NCBI RefSeq assembly: GCF_005517195.1
Contig: NZ_CP040244.1
Coordinates: forward strand, 5,846,001-5,910,000
Length of the DNA: 64,000 bases
Direction of reading: 5' to 3'
DNA from: Streptomyces vilmorinianum
GTDB lineage: Bacteria > Actinomycetota > Actinomycetes > Streptomycetales > Streptomycetaceae
The notes below the pieces were generated by a model. That model saw only the letters and a list, made by a program, of their open reading frames with translations. It did no database searches and was not told the origin of the DNA. The translations under genes were made by a program, and so were the position numbers. Shown here one piece after another: positions 24,571 through 33,243 of the stretch (the first letter of the stretch is position 1; every line of letters starts with the position of its first letter).

Positions 24571-26046
24571 TTACGCCGCCAGCTTCGCCAGCGCGGCGTC
24601 GATGCGGGCCAGGGTCTTCTCCTTGCCCAGGATCTCCAGGGACTCGAAGAGCGGCAGGCCGACCGTGCGGCCGGTGACCGCGACACGGACCGGGGCCTGG
24701 GCCTTGCCGAGCTTCAGTCCGTGCTCCTCGCCCGCGGCCAGGACCGCGTTCTTGAGGGACTCCGGGTCGCTCCAGTCGGCCGTCTCCAGCTTGGCGCGGG
24801 CGGTCGTCAGGAGTGCGGCCGGCTCGCCCTTCATGGCCTTGTCCCACGAGGGCTGGTCGAAGACCGGCTCGGGCAGGAAGAGGAAGTCCACGTTGGCCGT
24901 GATGTCCGAGAGGACGGTCAGGCGGGTCTGGGCGTGCGGGGCGATGGCCTCCCAGGCGGCGCGGTCGAAGTCCTCGGGCGCCCAGTTGGCGTGCGGGGCC
25001 TTCAGCCAGGGCTCGCAGGCCGCGGCGAACGCCTTCACGTCCAGCATGCGGATGTGGTCGGCGTTGATCGACTCGGCCTTCTTGAGGTCGAAGCGCGCCG
25101 GGTTGGCGTTGACGTCGGCGATGTCGAACTTCTCGACCATCTGCTCGATGGTGAAGATGTCCTCGTCCGCCGAGAACGACCAGCCCAGGAGGGACAGGTA
25201 GTTCAGGAGGCCCTCGGGGAGGAAGCCGCGCTCCCGGTAGAGGTTGAGGGAGGCCTGCGGGTCGCGCTTGGAGAGCTTCTTGTTGCCCTCGCCCATCACG
25301 TACGGCAGGTGGCCGAAGGCGGGGATCTCCTTGGCGACGCCCAGCTCGATCAGCGCCTTGTAGAGCGCGATCTGGCGCGGGGTGGAGGAGAGCAGGTCCT
25401 CGCCGCGCAGGACGTGGGTGATCTCCATGAGCGCGTCGTCGACCGGGTTGACCAGGGTGTACAGCGGGGCGCCGTTGGCGCGCACGATGCCGTAGTCCGG
25501 GACGTTGTCCGGGGTGAAGGTCAGTTCGCCGCGGACCAGGTCGGTGAAGGTGATCGGCTCGTCGGGCATCTTGAAGCGGACGATCGACTCGCGGCCCTCG
25601 GCGCGGTAGCGCTCGATGCGCTCGGTACTCAGGTTGCGGCAGGTGCCGTCGTAGCCCGAGGGCTTGCCGGCCAGGCGGGCGGCGTCGCGACGGGCCTCCA
25701 GCTCCACGGCGGTGCAGAAGCAGTGGTAGGCGTACCCGCCGGCGAGCAGCTTCTCGGCGACGTCCTGGTAGATGTCCATCCGCTGCGACTGGCGGTACGG
25801 CTCGTGGGGGCCGCCGGTCTCCGGGCCCTCGTCCCAGTCGAGACCGAGCCAGCGCATCGAGTCGAGCAGCTGGTCGTACGACTCCTCGGAGTCGCGCGCC
25901 GCGTCGGTGTCCTCGATACGGAAGACCATGGTGCCCTGGTTGTGCCGGGCGAAGGCCCAGTTGAACAGGGCGGTGCGGACCAGGCCCACGTGGGGGTTGC
26001 CGGTCGGGGAGGGACAGAAACGTACGCGGACGTTCGCGTTAGCCAC
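24571..26046 (-). CDS. gltX: Glutamyl-tRNA synthetase
   Basis: The 491-residue class I synthetase charges tRNA-Glu, whose genes lie 7 kb away. It shows VRFCPSPTGNPHVGLVRTAL (the HIGH motif as HVGL), RIEDTDAARD, the tRNA-binding HVLRGEDLLSSTPRQIALY and the KMSKS equivalent KKLSKRD. The C-terminal anticodon-binding domain is full length (GRTVGLPLFESLEILGKEKT). The GTG start at 26046 overlaps the stop of the upstream FAH-family gene by 8 bases, so the two are cotranscribed. Confidence 0.97.
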   Translation of the reverse strand: MANANVRVRFCPSPTGNPHVGLVRTALFNWAFARHNQGTMVFRIEDTDAARDSEESYDQLLDSMRWLGLDWDEGPETGGPHEPYRQSQRMDIYQDVAEKLLAGGYAYHCFCTAVELEARRDAARLAGKPSGYDGTCRNLSTERIERYRAEGRESIVRFKMPDEPITFTDLVRGELTFTPDNVPDYGIVRANGAPLYTLVNPVDDALMEITHVLRGEDLLSSTPRQIALYKALIELGVAKEIPAFGHLPYVMGEGNKKLSKRDPQASLNLYRERGFLPEGLLNYLSLLGWSFSADEDIFTIEQMVEKFDIADVNANPARFDLKKAESINADHIRMLDVKAFAAACEPWLKAPHANWAPEDFDRAAWEAIAPHAQTRLTVLSDITANVDFLFLPEPVFDQPSWDKAMKGEPAALLTTARAKLETADWSDPESLKNAVLAAGEEHGLKLGKAQAPVRVAVTGRTVGLPLFESLEILGKEKTLARIDAALAKLAA

Positions 26047-26824
26047 GCTTGATCACCTTGTTGGTGAGAGTGCCGATGCCTTCGATGGTGACGGCGACCT
26101 CGTCGCCGACGTTGAGCGGTCCGACTCCGGCGGGGGTACCGGTGAGGATGACGTCGCCCGGGAGCAGTGTCATGGCCTCGGTGATGTGGACGACCAGGTC
26201 CTCGATGGAGCGGATCATGTCGCTCGTACGACCGAGCTGGCGCTGTTCACCGTTGACCGTGGCCTGGATGGCGAGGTCGCTCGGGTCGAGCTCGGTCTCG
26301 ACCCAGGGGCCCAGGGGGCAGCTGGTGTCGAAGCCCTTGGCCCGGGCCCACTGCTTCTCGCGCGCCTGTGTGTCGCGGGCGGTGACGTCGTTGGCGCAGG
26401 TGTAGCCGAAGATGACGTCCTTGACCCGCTCGCGCGGGACCTCGCGGCACATGCGGCCGATGACCACGGCCAGTTCGGCCTCGTGGTGGAGCTCGTTGGA
26501 GAAGGAGGGGTACTCGATGGCGTCGCCGGGGCCGATCACCGAGGTGGTCGGCTTGAAGAAGGCGACGGGGACCTCCGGGATCTCGTGGCCGAGTTCGGCG
26601 GCGTGCTCCGCGTAGTTGCGGCCGATGGCCACGATCTTGTTGGGGAGCACGGGGGGCAGGAGCCGTACCTTGCTGAGCGGGACCTTGGTGCCGCTGAGCT
26701 CGAAGTCGGTGTACGGGATGCCCTTGATGATGTCGAGGACCAGGCCGCCGGAGTCGACGGTTCCCTCGCCCTCGACGGCGCCGAAGGCGACATTGCCGTC
26801 GATGGAGAATCTGGCGATGCGCAC
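26039..26824 (-). CDS. Fumarylacetoacetate hydrolase-family protein
   Basis: The 261-residue protein has the FAH fold marks: VAIGRNYAEHAAELGHEIPE, FFKPTTSVIGPGDAIEYPS, the metal-binding HHEAELAVVIGR and DVTARDTQ, and the end DVILTGTPAGVGPLNVGDEV. Glutamate and aspartate ligands of the catalytic Mg/Mn are in place. The family covers acylpyruvate hydrolases, oxaloacetate decarboxylases and HpaG-type enzymes; this short form most often acts on acylpyruvates or oxaloacetate. The start is GTG 26824. Overlap with gltX is common in actinobacteria and does not reveal the substrate. Confidence 0.92.
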   Translation of the reverse strand: MRIARFSIDGNVAFGAVEGEGTVDSGGLVLDIIKGIPYTDFELSGTKVPLSKVRLLPPVLPNKIVAIGRNYAEHAAELGHEIPEVPVAFFKPTTSVIGPGDAIEYPSFSNELHHEAELAVVIGRMCREVPRERVKDVIFGYTCANDVTARDTQAREKQWARAKGFDTSCPLGPWVETELDPSDLAIQATVNGEQRQLGRTSDMIRSIEDLVVHITEAMTLLPGDVILTGTPAGVGPLNVGDEVAVTIEGIGTLTNKVIKRG

Positions 26825-26833
26825 GAGTGCTGT

Positions 26834-26891
26834 CGCCCCTCACTTGGTACTGGCTGGAGTCTGACGCTCCAGGCTAGCGCGGTGAGGGGCG
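26834..26891 (-). terminator. Long two-tier hairpin between the ANPRRT peptide gene and the FAH gene
   Basis: CGCCCCTCAC pairs with GTGAGGGGCG 38 bases away, and inside the loop CTGGAG pairs with CTCCAG. It begins 12 bases after the stop of the small peptide gene and ends 9 bases before the FAH start. It can be that gene's terminator or a leader structure of the FAH-gltX unit. Confidence 0.65.
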
Positions 26892-26903
26892 GCCAACGCC
26901 GTA

Positions 26904-27098
26904 TTACTGTGCGGGCTGCGCTGCCTCGGGGGCGGTCATGAGGACCGTGCGGCGGGGGTTGGCCGTCTGCGTGGGGAGCTCGACCGTGTGCTCCGGCTGC
27001 GCGCCGCGGCCGAGCTGCTCGGCGTCCTCGAGGTGGGCGAGCGTCGTACGGCGCGGGTTGGCCGTGGAGCGGAGCAGCATGGTCGTCTTCATCGTCAT
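26904..27098 (-). CDS. 64-residue peptide with duplicated ANPRRT motif
   Basis: The short gene reads TMKTTMLLRSTANPRRTTLA at its start, then an acidic linker, then TQTANPRRTVLMTAPEA. The nine-residue motif TANPRRT(T/V)L occurs twice, 33 residues apart. Start choices are ATG 27098 or ATG 27092; neither has a strong ribosome site (a weak GAGG precedes the first). No signal peptide or membrane segment is visible. A conserved repeat in so short a protein suggests a binding peptide, a modified (RiPP-like) precursor or a regulatory peptide, but no maturation enzymes are adjacent. A hairpin follows the stop. Confidence 0.55.
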   Translation of the reverse strand: MTMKTTMLLRSTANPRRTTLAHLEDAEQLGRGAQPEHTVELPTQTANPRRTVLMTAPEAAQPAQ

Positions 27099-27640
27099 CG
27101 CGGAGGCCTCTACAGAACGGGGGGTCTTGTAAAGCGTCAGGCTAAACGTGCAATTCCCTTCGAATGCATGGGGGAGACAACGATCTAGGTGTGAGTTTGC
27201 TCACCACCGCGCAGACAATCCCGGCATTTCAGGCCTCACTTCAGGGTCAAGGAAACGGACAATCCCTCACTGAATGCTTCATTCCGCTCCTGATCATCGC
27301 GACTGGGACACTCGGACCCCATGAGCCTTTGGGAGTAATAAGTCCGATTGATCCGTGATCATCTTCTACGTGCGGTGACAAAACCTTCACGGGTTGTTAT
27401 CCCGCTCGTGGTCCGAGACGCGGCTCTTGTTGGAGATCCGGCACTGTGCTGGAATTCCACGCACCGCCGCGGTTTCAAGCCGGCGCGCAGGAGGCGCAAC
27501 GCAGCGCCGGGTGAGCGGCGGGGAAGGGGGAAGTGCGCCGGTCATCGACGACCACCATGGGGCGCATTCGCGCCCCGAGACGCCGACACCGTCCACTCCG
27601 TTCACGCGGAAGGACGCCTGGTCCAGAGGTTGCGACGCTA
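27099..27640. other. Long divergent leader before conservon 1
   Basis: This 542-base interval separates the small peptide gene from cvnA1 and holds no supported gene. It is less GC-rich than its surroundings up to about 27480. It includes a dyad GTGAG-TTTG-CTCAC at 27191-27204 and a TGATCcgTGATCA motif near 27354. A GGAAGGGGGAA-GTG at about 27521-27535 in the cvnA1 frame is an alternative start. Upstream promoters for both neighbours should lie here. Confidence 0.5.
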
Positions 27641-30600
27641 GTGCAGGGACGATTCAAGAGGGACAGCGCTGCTGCGGAGCAGGAGCCTCGCGCCGGAACC
27701 GACCGCGGTTCCTCGGCCCAGCACGCTCAGAACCCGGGTCAGGGTCCGGCAGGCGAGGGCGGTGACAGCTCCGCGCGCAAGGGCGCCGCGGCCGCTGCCG
27801 CCGATGCCTCCGCCCCGGCCGCCAAGAAGGGCAAGGCCGAGAACGAGGTCGGGCCTCGAATAGCCCTGCGCAACTGGCGCATCTCGACGCGCCTTGTCGC
27901 GCTGCTGACCCTTCCCGTGGTCGCGGCCACCAGCCTCGGCGGCATCCGTATCAGCGAGTCGCTCCAGGACATGGAGCAGCTGGATCACATGCAGCTGCTC
28001 ACCAAGCTGACCGAAGAGGCGACCGACCTCGCCAAGGCCCTCCAGGCCGAGCGTGACCTGTCCGCCGGTCCCCTGGCCAACGACAAGTCGGCGGGCGACT
28101 ACCAGGTCTCCAACCCGCGCAAGGCGACGGACCGGGCCCAGAAGGCGTTCATGGACGCCACGGCCGCCATCCCGGCGACCGAGGGCGACGAGGCGCTGCA
28201 GAGCATCCGCCAGAACGTCAGCCAGATCGCGTCCCAGGTCGTCCAGATCGGCGGCATCCGCCAGGAGGCGTACAAGAAGGACGTCTCCCACTCGGTGACG
28301 GTCGAGGCGTACAGCCGTCTGATCCGCTCGCTGCTCAGCCTGTCCCAGGACATGGCGCAGGCGACCAGCAACCCGGAGATGATCAAGCGGACCCGGGCCC
28401 TCGCGGCGTTCTCGTCCGCCAAGGAGTACGCCTCGGTACAGCAGGCGATCATCGCCTCCGCGCTTCCCGCGAGCGACAGCAAGGCCGGAGAGCTGACTCC
28501 GGGCGACCGCCTCTACGGCTACGCCGCCCAGCAGGGCGAGAAGGTCGAGCTCAAGCAGTTCCAGACGATCTTCGAGTCGGCCGGCGGTGACGCCGACGCG
28601 CTGACAAGCTCGCTGACCAGCGGCAACCCCTCCATCGACGCCGCCGACAAGTACGCGGACCGGGTACTGAGCAACGACTCCGGTATGCGCAACGCCTCTC
28701 AGCGTGGTCACCTCAACTTCACGGACGAGTACGGCACCAAGATCAATGCCATGAACGTCATCGAGGCGGACCTCCTCGACAAGATGGAGACCAAGGCCCG
28801 TGAGCTGCGGTCGGAGTCGCAGCGCGAAGCGATCATCAACGCGGCCCTGATCCTCCTCGTCCTCGGTGTCTCCCTCGTCGGCGCCTTCGTGGTGGCACGG
28901 TCCATGATCCGGTCGCTGCGCCGGCTGCAGGACACCGCCACCAAGGTCGCCCAGGAACGCCTGCCGGAGCTCGTCAAGCAGCTCTCCGAGGCCGACCCGC
29001 AGGACGTCGACACCTCCGTCGAGTCCGTCGGTGTGCACTCCCGGGACGAGATCGGCCAGGTGGCCGCGGCCTTCGACGACGTGCACCGCGAGGCGGTCCG
29101 CCTCGCCGCCGAGCAGGCCCTGCTGCGGGGCAACGTCAACGCGATGTTCACCAACCTCTCGCGCCGCTCCCAGGGTCTTATCCAGCGTCAGCTCTCGCTC
29201 ATCTCCGAGCTGGAGTCCCGCGAGGCCGACCCGGACCAGCTGTCCTCGCTCTTCAAGCTCGACCACCTCGCGACCCGTATGCGCCGTAACGGCGAGAACC
29301 TCCTCGTCCTCGCGGGCGAGGAGCCGGGCCGTCGCTGGACCCGCCCGGTCCCGCTGGTCGACGTGCTGCGTGCCGCCGCCTCCGAGGTGGAGCAGTACGA
29401 GCGCATCGAACTGGCCGCCGTCCCGGCGACCGAGGTCGCCGGCCGGGTCGTCAACGACCTCGTGCACCTCCTCGCCGAGCTGCTCGAGAACGCCACCTCG
29501 TTCTCCTCGCCGCAGACCAAGGTCCGGGTCACCGGTCACGCGCTGCCCGACGGCCGCGTCCTCGTCGAGATCCACGACACCGGCATCGGCCTCTCCCCCG
29601 AGGACCTCGCCGCGATCAACGAGCGGCTCGCCTCGCCGCCCACCGTGGACGTCTCGGTCTCGCGCCGCATGGGTCTGTTCGTGGTCGGCCGCCTGTCCCT
29701 GCGACACGGCATCCGGATCCAGCTGCGTCCGTCGGACTCCGGCGGCACCACCGCGCTCGTCATGCTCCCGGTCGACGTCGCCCACGGCGGCAAGAAGCCC
29801 ATGCCCAAGCAGGGTGCCGGTGGTCAGGGCGCGATGCCGCAGGGTCCCTCCGCCCCCGGTGGCCGCCTGACCGGCGGTCCGGGCGCGGCCGGTGGCCCCG
29901 GCGCCGGTGGCCGTCCGGGCCTCGCCGGAGGCCCCTCGTCGGCGGCCGGCCGGCTCGGTGCCGGTGCGGGTGCCGCCCGTGGTCAGGTCGGTGCGGGCAG
30001 CGGTCCGCGTGCCGCGCTGCCCGGCCGGGACGGTGCCCCGCGCCAGAACGGTCCGCAGGACCAGGGTCCGAAGCAGGGCCCCAACCAGGCGCCGCAGCAG
30101 CCGCAGGTCCAGCAGACCTCGCAGATGGGGCAGGTCTCCCAGGAGCCGCAGCGTCCGGGTCTCGGTGCCGGCGGGTTCGGTGGTGCGCAGAGCGCCATCC
30201 CGTCCCGTACGGACGTCTGGGGCGGACAGTCCAACCAGAACCAGGGCACCCAGGGCAACCAGGGTCAGGCCCCCCAGCCGCAGCAGGGCCGGGGCAACCA
30301 GGCTCCGCAGGGCGGCGGCCGCCCGGGTCAGAACGGCGTCCCGCGCGCCGAGCTGCCCGGGGGCACCCCGCAGCAGCAGCGTCCGCAGTCCACGAGCTGG
30401 GGCAACGAGCAGGCGCAGCCGGTCCGCCGCCCGCAGCAGGAGATGTCCCCGCTGGACGCCCCGCGCGGTCACGAGGAGCCGGAGACCACGGGCCAGTACG
30501 CCCGTCCGGGAGCGCCTCAGGGACCGGGCTCCACGGGCCAGTTCCCGCGCCCCGACGTCAACGGACGGCAGCAGCAGAACCAGCAGCAGGCCCCGCAGGC

Positions 30601-31381
30601 CTACCAGCCCGGACCGCAGGACCCGGCGTCCACCGCCCAGTTCGCGCGCCCGGACTTCGGAAGCCCGCAGCAGGCCCCGCAGGGCTACCAGCAGCAGGCC
30701 CCCCAGGGCCAGGCCCCGGCCCCGCGCCAGCGCGGCGGCGGCGACTACGGTGCGCCCCGCCCGGCCGGGAACCTGCCGCAGCAGCCGCAGCAGCCCCAGC
30801 TCCAGCAGCCCCGCCAGCCCGAGGCGCTGCCTCCGGCCAGCGGCCCGGGTGACGCCCGTACCCCGCTGTACGACACGCTGGAGACCAACTGGTTCCACGG
30901 TCAGGGCCAGCAGGGCCAGGGCCAGCCGCAGGGCGGCCAGCAGGGCCAGCAGGGCAACGGACAGGTTCCGGACGTCGAGCAGACGATGCAGACCCCGGCC
31001 GTGCCGCAGCAGCCGGCTCCCGCGGCTCCGCGGCGCCCCGCCCCGCAGGGCGGCGGCGACGGCGGTCAGCAGGCCGGCGGGCCCGCCAACTGGCGGACCT
31101 CCCCCAACGACGAGCTGGTGCGCCAGGCCGAGCGGGTCCGCAAGCCCGCGGCCGGCGGTATCACCACCTCGGGGCTGCCGCGGCGAGTGCCGCGCGCCAA
31201 CCTCGTACCCGGGACCGCACAGGAGCAGGCCCACACGGCCGGCCCCCAGGTCTCGCGTGCACCCGATGACGTCCGCGGCCGGCTCACCAATCTGCGCCGC
31301 GGCATCCAGCAGGGCCGTCAGGCGGGCAACTCGACCACGGGTAGCTTCCACGTCGGCCCCACCCACCAGCAGGAGCGTTAG
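27641..31381 (+). CDS. cvnA1: Conservon 1 sensor-kinase-like protein CvnA
   Basis: The membrane protein is about 1246 residues from GTG 27641 (QGRFKRDSAAAEQEPR; a GTG at 27533 with a strong ribosome site would add 36). It has two membrane segments (about 85-103 and 396-420) flanking an extracellular nitrate/nitrite-sensing (NIT) type domain, then HAMP, then a HATPase domain with N-box LVHLLAELLENATSFSS, HDTGIGLS and MGLFVVGRLSLRHGI. No convincing phosphoacceptor His box was seen. From about residue 716 to the end it is glycine/proline/glutamine-rich and probably disordered. In Streptomyces, CvnA forms a membrane complex with CvnB-D that resembles G-protein-coupled signalling. Confidence 0.93.
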   Translation: MQGRFKRDSAAAEQEPRAGTDRGSSAQHAQNPGQGPAGEGGDSSARKGAAAAAADASAPAAKKGKAENEVGPRIALRNWRISTRLVALLTLPVVAATSLGGIRISESLQDMEQLDHMQLLTKLTEEATDLAKALQAERDLSAGPLANDKSAGDYQVSNPRKATDRAQKAFMDATAAIPATEGDEALQSIRQNVSQIASQVVQIGGIRQEAYKKDVSHSVTVEAYSRLIRSLLSLSQDMAQATSNPEMIKRTRALAAFSSAKEYASVQQAIIASALPASDSKAGELTPGDRLYGYAAQQGEKVELKQFQTIFESAGGDADALTSSLTSGNPSIDAADKYADRVLSNDSGMRNASQRGHLNFTDEYGTKINAMNVIEADLLDKMETKARELRSESQREAIINAALILLVLGVSLVGAFVVARSMIRSLRRLQDTATKVAQERLPELVKQLSEADPQDVDTSVESVGVHSRDEIGQVAAAFDDVHREAVRLAAEQALLRGNVNAMFTNLSRRSQGLIQRQLSLISELESREADPDQLSSLFKLDHLATRMRRNGENLLVLAGEEPGRRWTRPVPLVDVLRAAASEVEQYERIELAAVPATEVAGRVVNDLVHLLAELLENATSFSSPQTKVRVTGHALPDGRVLVEIHDTGIGLSPEDLAAINERLASPPTVDVSVSRRMGLFVVGRLSLRHGIRIQLRPSDSGGTTALVMLPVDVAHGGKKPMPKQGAGGQGAMPQGPSAPGGRLTGGPGAAGGPGAGGRPGLAGGPSSAAGRLGAGAGAARGQVGAGSGPRAALPGRDGAPRQNGPQDQGPKQGPNQAPQQPQVQQTSQMGQVSQEPQRPGLGAGGFGGAQSAIPSRTDVWGGQSNQNQGTQGNQGQAPQPQQGRGNQAPQGGGRPGQNGVPRAELPGGTPQQQRPQSTSWGNEQAQPVRRPQQEMSPLDAPRGHEEPETTGQYARPGAPQGPGSTGQFPRPDVNGRQQQNQQQAPQAYQPGPQDPASTAQFARPDFGSPQQAPQGYQQQAPQGQAPAPRQRGGGDYGAPRPAGNLPQQPQQPQLQQPRQPEALPPASGPGDARTPLYDTLETNWFHGQGQQGQGQPQGGQQGQQGNGQVPDVEQTMQTPAVPQQPAPAAPRRPAPQGGGDGGQQAGGPANWRTSPNDELVRQAERVRKPAAGGITTSGLPRRVPRANLVPGTAQEQAHTAGPQVSRAPDDVRGRLTNLRRGIQQGRQAGNSTTGSFHVGPTHQQER

Positions 31382-31804
31382 TTGAGCGCGATGAGCCAGG
31401 CGGCGCAAAATCTGAACTGGTTGATCACCAACTTCGTGGACAACACCCCCGGGGTGTCCCACACAGTGGTGGTCTCCGCCGACGGCCTGCTGCTGGCCAT
31501 GTCGGAAGGCTTCCCCCGTGACCGCGCCGACCAGCTGGCGGCGGTCGCGTCCGGACTGACCTCGCTGACCGCGGGCGCGTCCCGGATCTTCGAGGGCGGC
31601 CCCGTGGCCCAGACGGTCGTGGAGATGGAGCGAGGCTTCCTCTTCCTGATGTCCGTCTCCGACGGGTCCTCCATGGCCGTGCTCGCGCACCCGGAGTGCG
31701 ACATCGGCCTCGTGGGCTACGAGATGACGCTGCTGGTCGACCGGGCCGGCGGCGTCCTCACCCCGGACCTCCGTGCCGAGCTCCAGGGAAGCCTCCTGCA
31801 CTAG
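31382..31804 (+). CDS. cvnB1: Conservon 1 Roadblock/LC7 protein CvnB
   Basis: The 140-residue protein has a Roadblock/LC7 fold: QAAQNLNWLITNFVDNTPGV, VVVSADGLLLAMSEGFPRD, LASGLTSLTAGASRIFEGG-type text, and the end LTPDLRAELQGSLLH. Roadblock proteins such as MglB act on Ras-like GTPases, here CvnD. The TTG at 31382 directly follows the cvnA1 stop and has AGGAG 6 bases upstream; ATG 31391 is possible. It is nearly the same protein as CvnB2. Confidence 0.94.
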   Translation: MSAMSQAAQNLNWLITNFVDNTPGVSHTVVVSADGLLLAMSEGFPRDRADQLAAVASGLTSLTAGASRIFEGGPVAQTVVEMERGFLFLMSVSDGSSMAVLAHPECDIGLVGYEMTLLVDRAGGVLTPDLRAELQGSLLH

Positions 31805-31933
31805 ACCCGCACCGACAGGGCGGTGCGCCCCTCCGTACCGCCCTGGGTATCAAGAAACCGCCCGGCCGCCCCACCCGGCCCCCCACCGGCCCCATCAGAC
31901 GGCAGATGAATTGCCGTCACGCCCGGAGGATTC

Positions 31934-32341
31934 ATGACCCCGCCCCCCGCCTCTCACGATCCGTACGGCTCCTCGATAGACGAGTCGTACGGACATGAAG
32001 GCGACCAGCCGCTGGTGCGTCCGTACGCGATGACCGGCGGCCGGACCAGGCCGCGGTACCAACTCGCCATAGAGGCGCTCGTCAGCACCACGGCCGACCC
32101 GGCGCATCTCGCCACCCTGCTCCCCGAGCACCAGCGGATATGCCACCTGTGCCGCGAGGTCAAGTCGGTGGCCGAGGTCTCGGCGCTGCTGTCGATGCCG
32201 CTCGGTGTCGCCCGCATCCTCGTCGCCGACCTGGCGGAGGCCGGCATGGTGGCGATCCACCAGCCGGGCAACGGAGAGGCCGGCGGCACGCCGGACGTGA
32301 CACTGCTCGAAAGGGTGCTCAGTGGACTTCGCAAGCTCTAG
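31934..32341 (+). CDS. cvnC1: Conservon 1 DUF742 protein CvnC
   Basis: The 135-residue DUF742 protein has a short polar N-terminus followed by LVRPYAMTGGRTRPRYQLAI, EHQRICHLCREVKSVAEVSA and LPLGVARILVADLAEAG-type winged-helix text. The CxxC (CHLC) is the family hallmark. ATG 31934 has GGAGGA 3 bases upstream. Its end overlaps cvnD1 by 20 bases. CvnC is thought to bridge CvnA and the GTPase; DNA binding is not established. Confidence 0.93.
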   Translation: MTPPPASHDPYGSSIDESYGHEGDQPLVRPYAMTGGRTRPRYQLAIEALVSTTADPAHLATLLPEHQRICHLCREVKSVAEVSALLSMPLGVARILVADLAEAGMVAIHQPGNGEAGGTPDVTLLERVLSGLRKL

Positions 32342-32903
32342 CGGCGGGGCGGCCCGGTCGACCACCAGCGCGAAGATCGTGGTGGCGGGCGGCTTCGGCG
32401 TGGGCAAGACCACGTTCGTCGGCGCCGTCTCCGAGATCAACCCGCTGCGTACCGAGGCCGTGATGACCTCGGCCTCGGCCGGTATCGACGACCTGACCCA
32501 CACCGGGGACAAGACCACCACGACGGTGGCGATGGACTTCGGCCGTATCACCCTGGACCAGGACCTGATCCTGTACCTCTTCGGTACGCCGGGTCAGGAC
32601 CGTTTCTGGTTCATGTGGGACGACCTGGTCCGCGGTGCCATCGGCGCCGTCGTGCTCGTGGACACCCGGCGGCTCGCCGACTGCTTCCCCGCGGTCGACT
32701 ACTTCGAGAACAGTGGTCTGCCGTTCGTCATCGCGCTGAACGGGTTCGACGGCCACCAGCCGTACAACCCGGAGGAGGTCCGTGAGGCCCTCCAGATCGG
32801 TCCTGACGCTCCGATCATCACGACCGACGCCCGTCACCGCGCGGACGCCAAGAGCGCGCTCATCACGCTTGTGGAGCACGCGCTGATGGCACGACTCAAG
32901 TAG
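32322..32903 (+). CDS. cvnD1: Conservon 1 Ras-like GTPase CvnD
   Basis: The 193-residue GTPase has P-loop GGFGVGKTT, the switch-II-like LFGTPGQDRFWFMWDD, and NGFDGH in place of NKxD. It belongs to the MglA-like bacterial small GTPases. GTG 32322 lies inside the end of cvnC1 (20-base overlap), so the two are coupled. It differs from CvnD2 at only two residues by my reading (Ala/Thr in DAPII, Lys/Arg at the C-terminus). Confidence 0.95.
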   Translation: MDFASSSGGAARSTTSAKIVVAGGFGVGKTTFVGAVSEINPLRTEAVMTSASAGIDDLTHTGDKTTTTVAMDFGRITLDQDLILYLFGTPGQDRFWFMWDDLVRGAIGAVVLVDTRRLADCFPAVDYFENSGLPFVIALNGFDGHQPYNPEEVREALQIGPDAPIITTDARHRADAKSALITLVEHALMARLK

Positions 32904-33243
32904 GAGAAGTCCTACGGAAGTTGTCGTACGCCTCTCGGAGGGGCGGCCTGTGTCCTTTGACACGGTCCGCCCCGGCGTTCATAACGTTTCGAATGAGAAT
33001 TGGGGCGCCACGGACACCCGACGCATCCAGTCGGTACCACTGCGCTCACATGAGCCCCGCCATTTGACGGGGCTCGTTCTTTATGCCCGTTTTATCTCCG
33101 GCTTGGACCAGTGAAAACGGATCCTGACTGCTGTTTGGAAGGGACCCCCTTCACGTGCTGCAATTCATGAACTCCCGAGTAGTACGGCCCTGAACGAAAC
33201 ACCGGCACAACGTAGGTGCCGACGCCGAGAGGTTGTTGGTCGA
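32904..33243. other. Spacer between the two conservons
   Basis: This 340-base spacer has no supported gene. It contains a hairpin at 32940-32973 (GGGGCGG/CCGCCCC with an inner GTGTC/GACAC) and a rho-independent-type terminator at 33052-33081 (GAGCCCCG/CGGGGCTC followed by GTTCTTT). The remaining part should carry the promoter of conservon 2. Confidence 0.65.
33052..33081 (+). terminator. Terminator between conservons
   Basis: GAGCCCCG pairs with CGGGGCTC over an 8-base loop and is followed by GTTCTTT. It separates the transcripts of the tandem conservons. Confidence 0.78.

Noticed and set aside
27638..31801. Very long open frame antisense to cvnA1, and similar ones antisense to cvnA2 and GH101
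   Set aside because: Long antisense frames arise from extreme third-position GC in real genes; their translations are Leu/Arg/Gly/Val-rich without domains.
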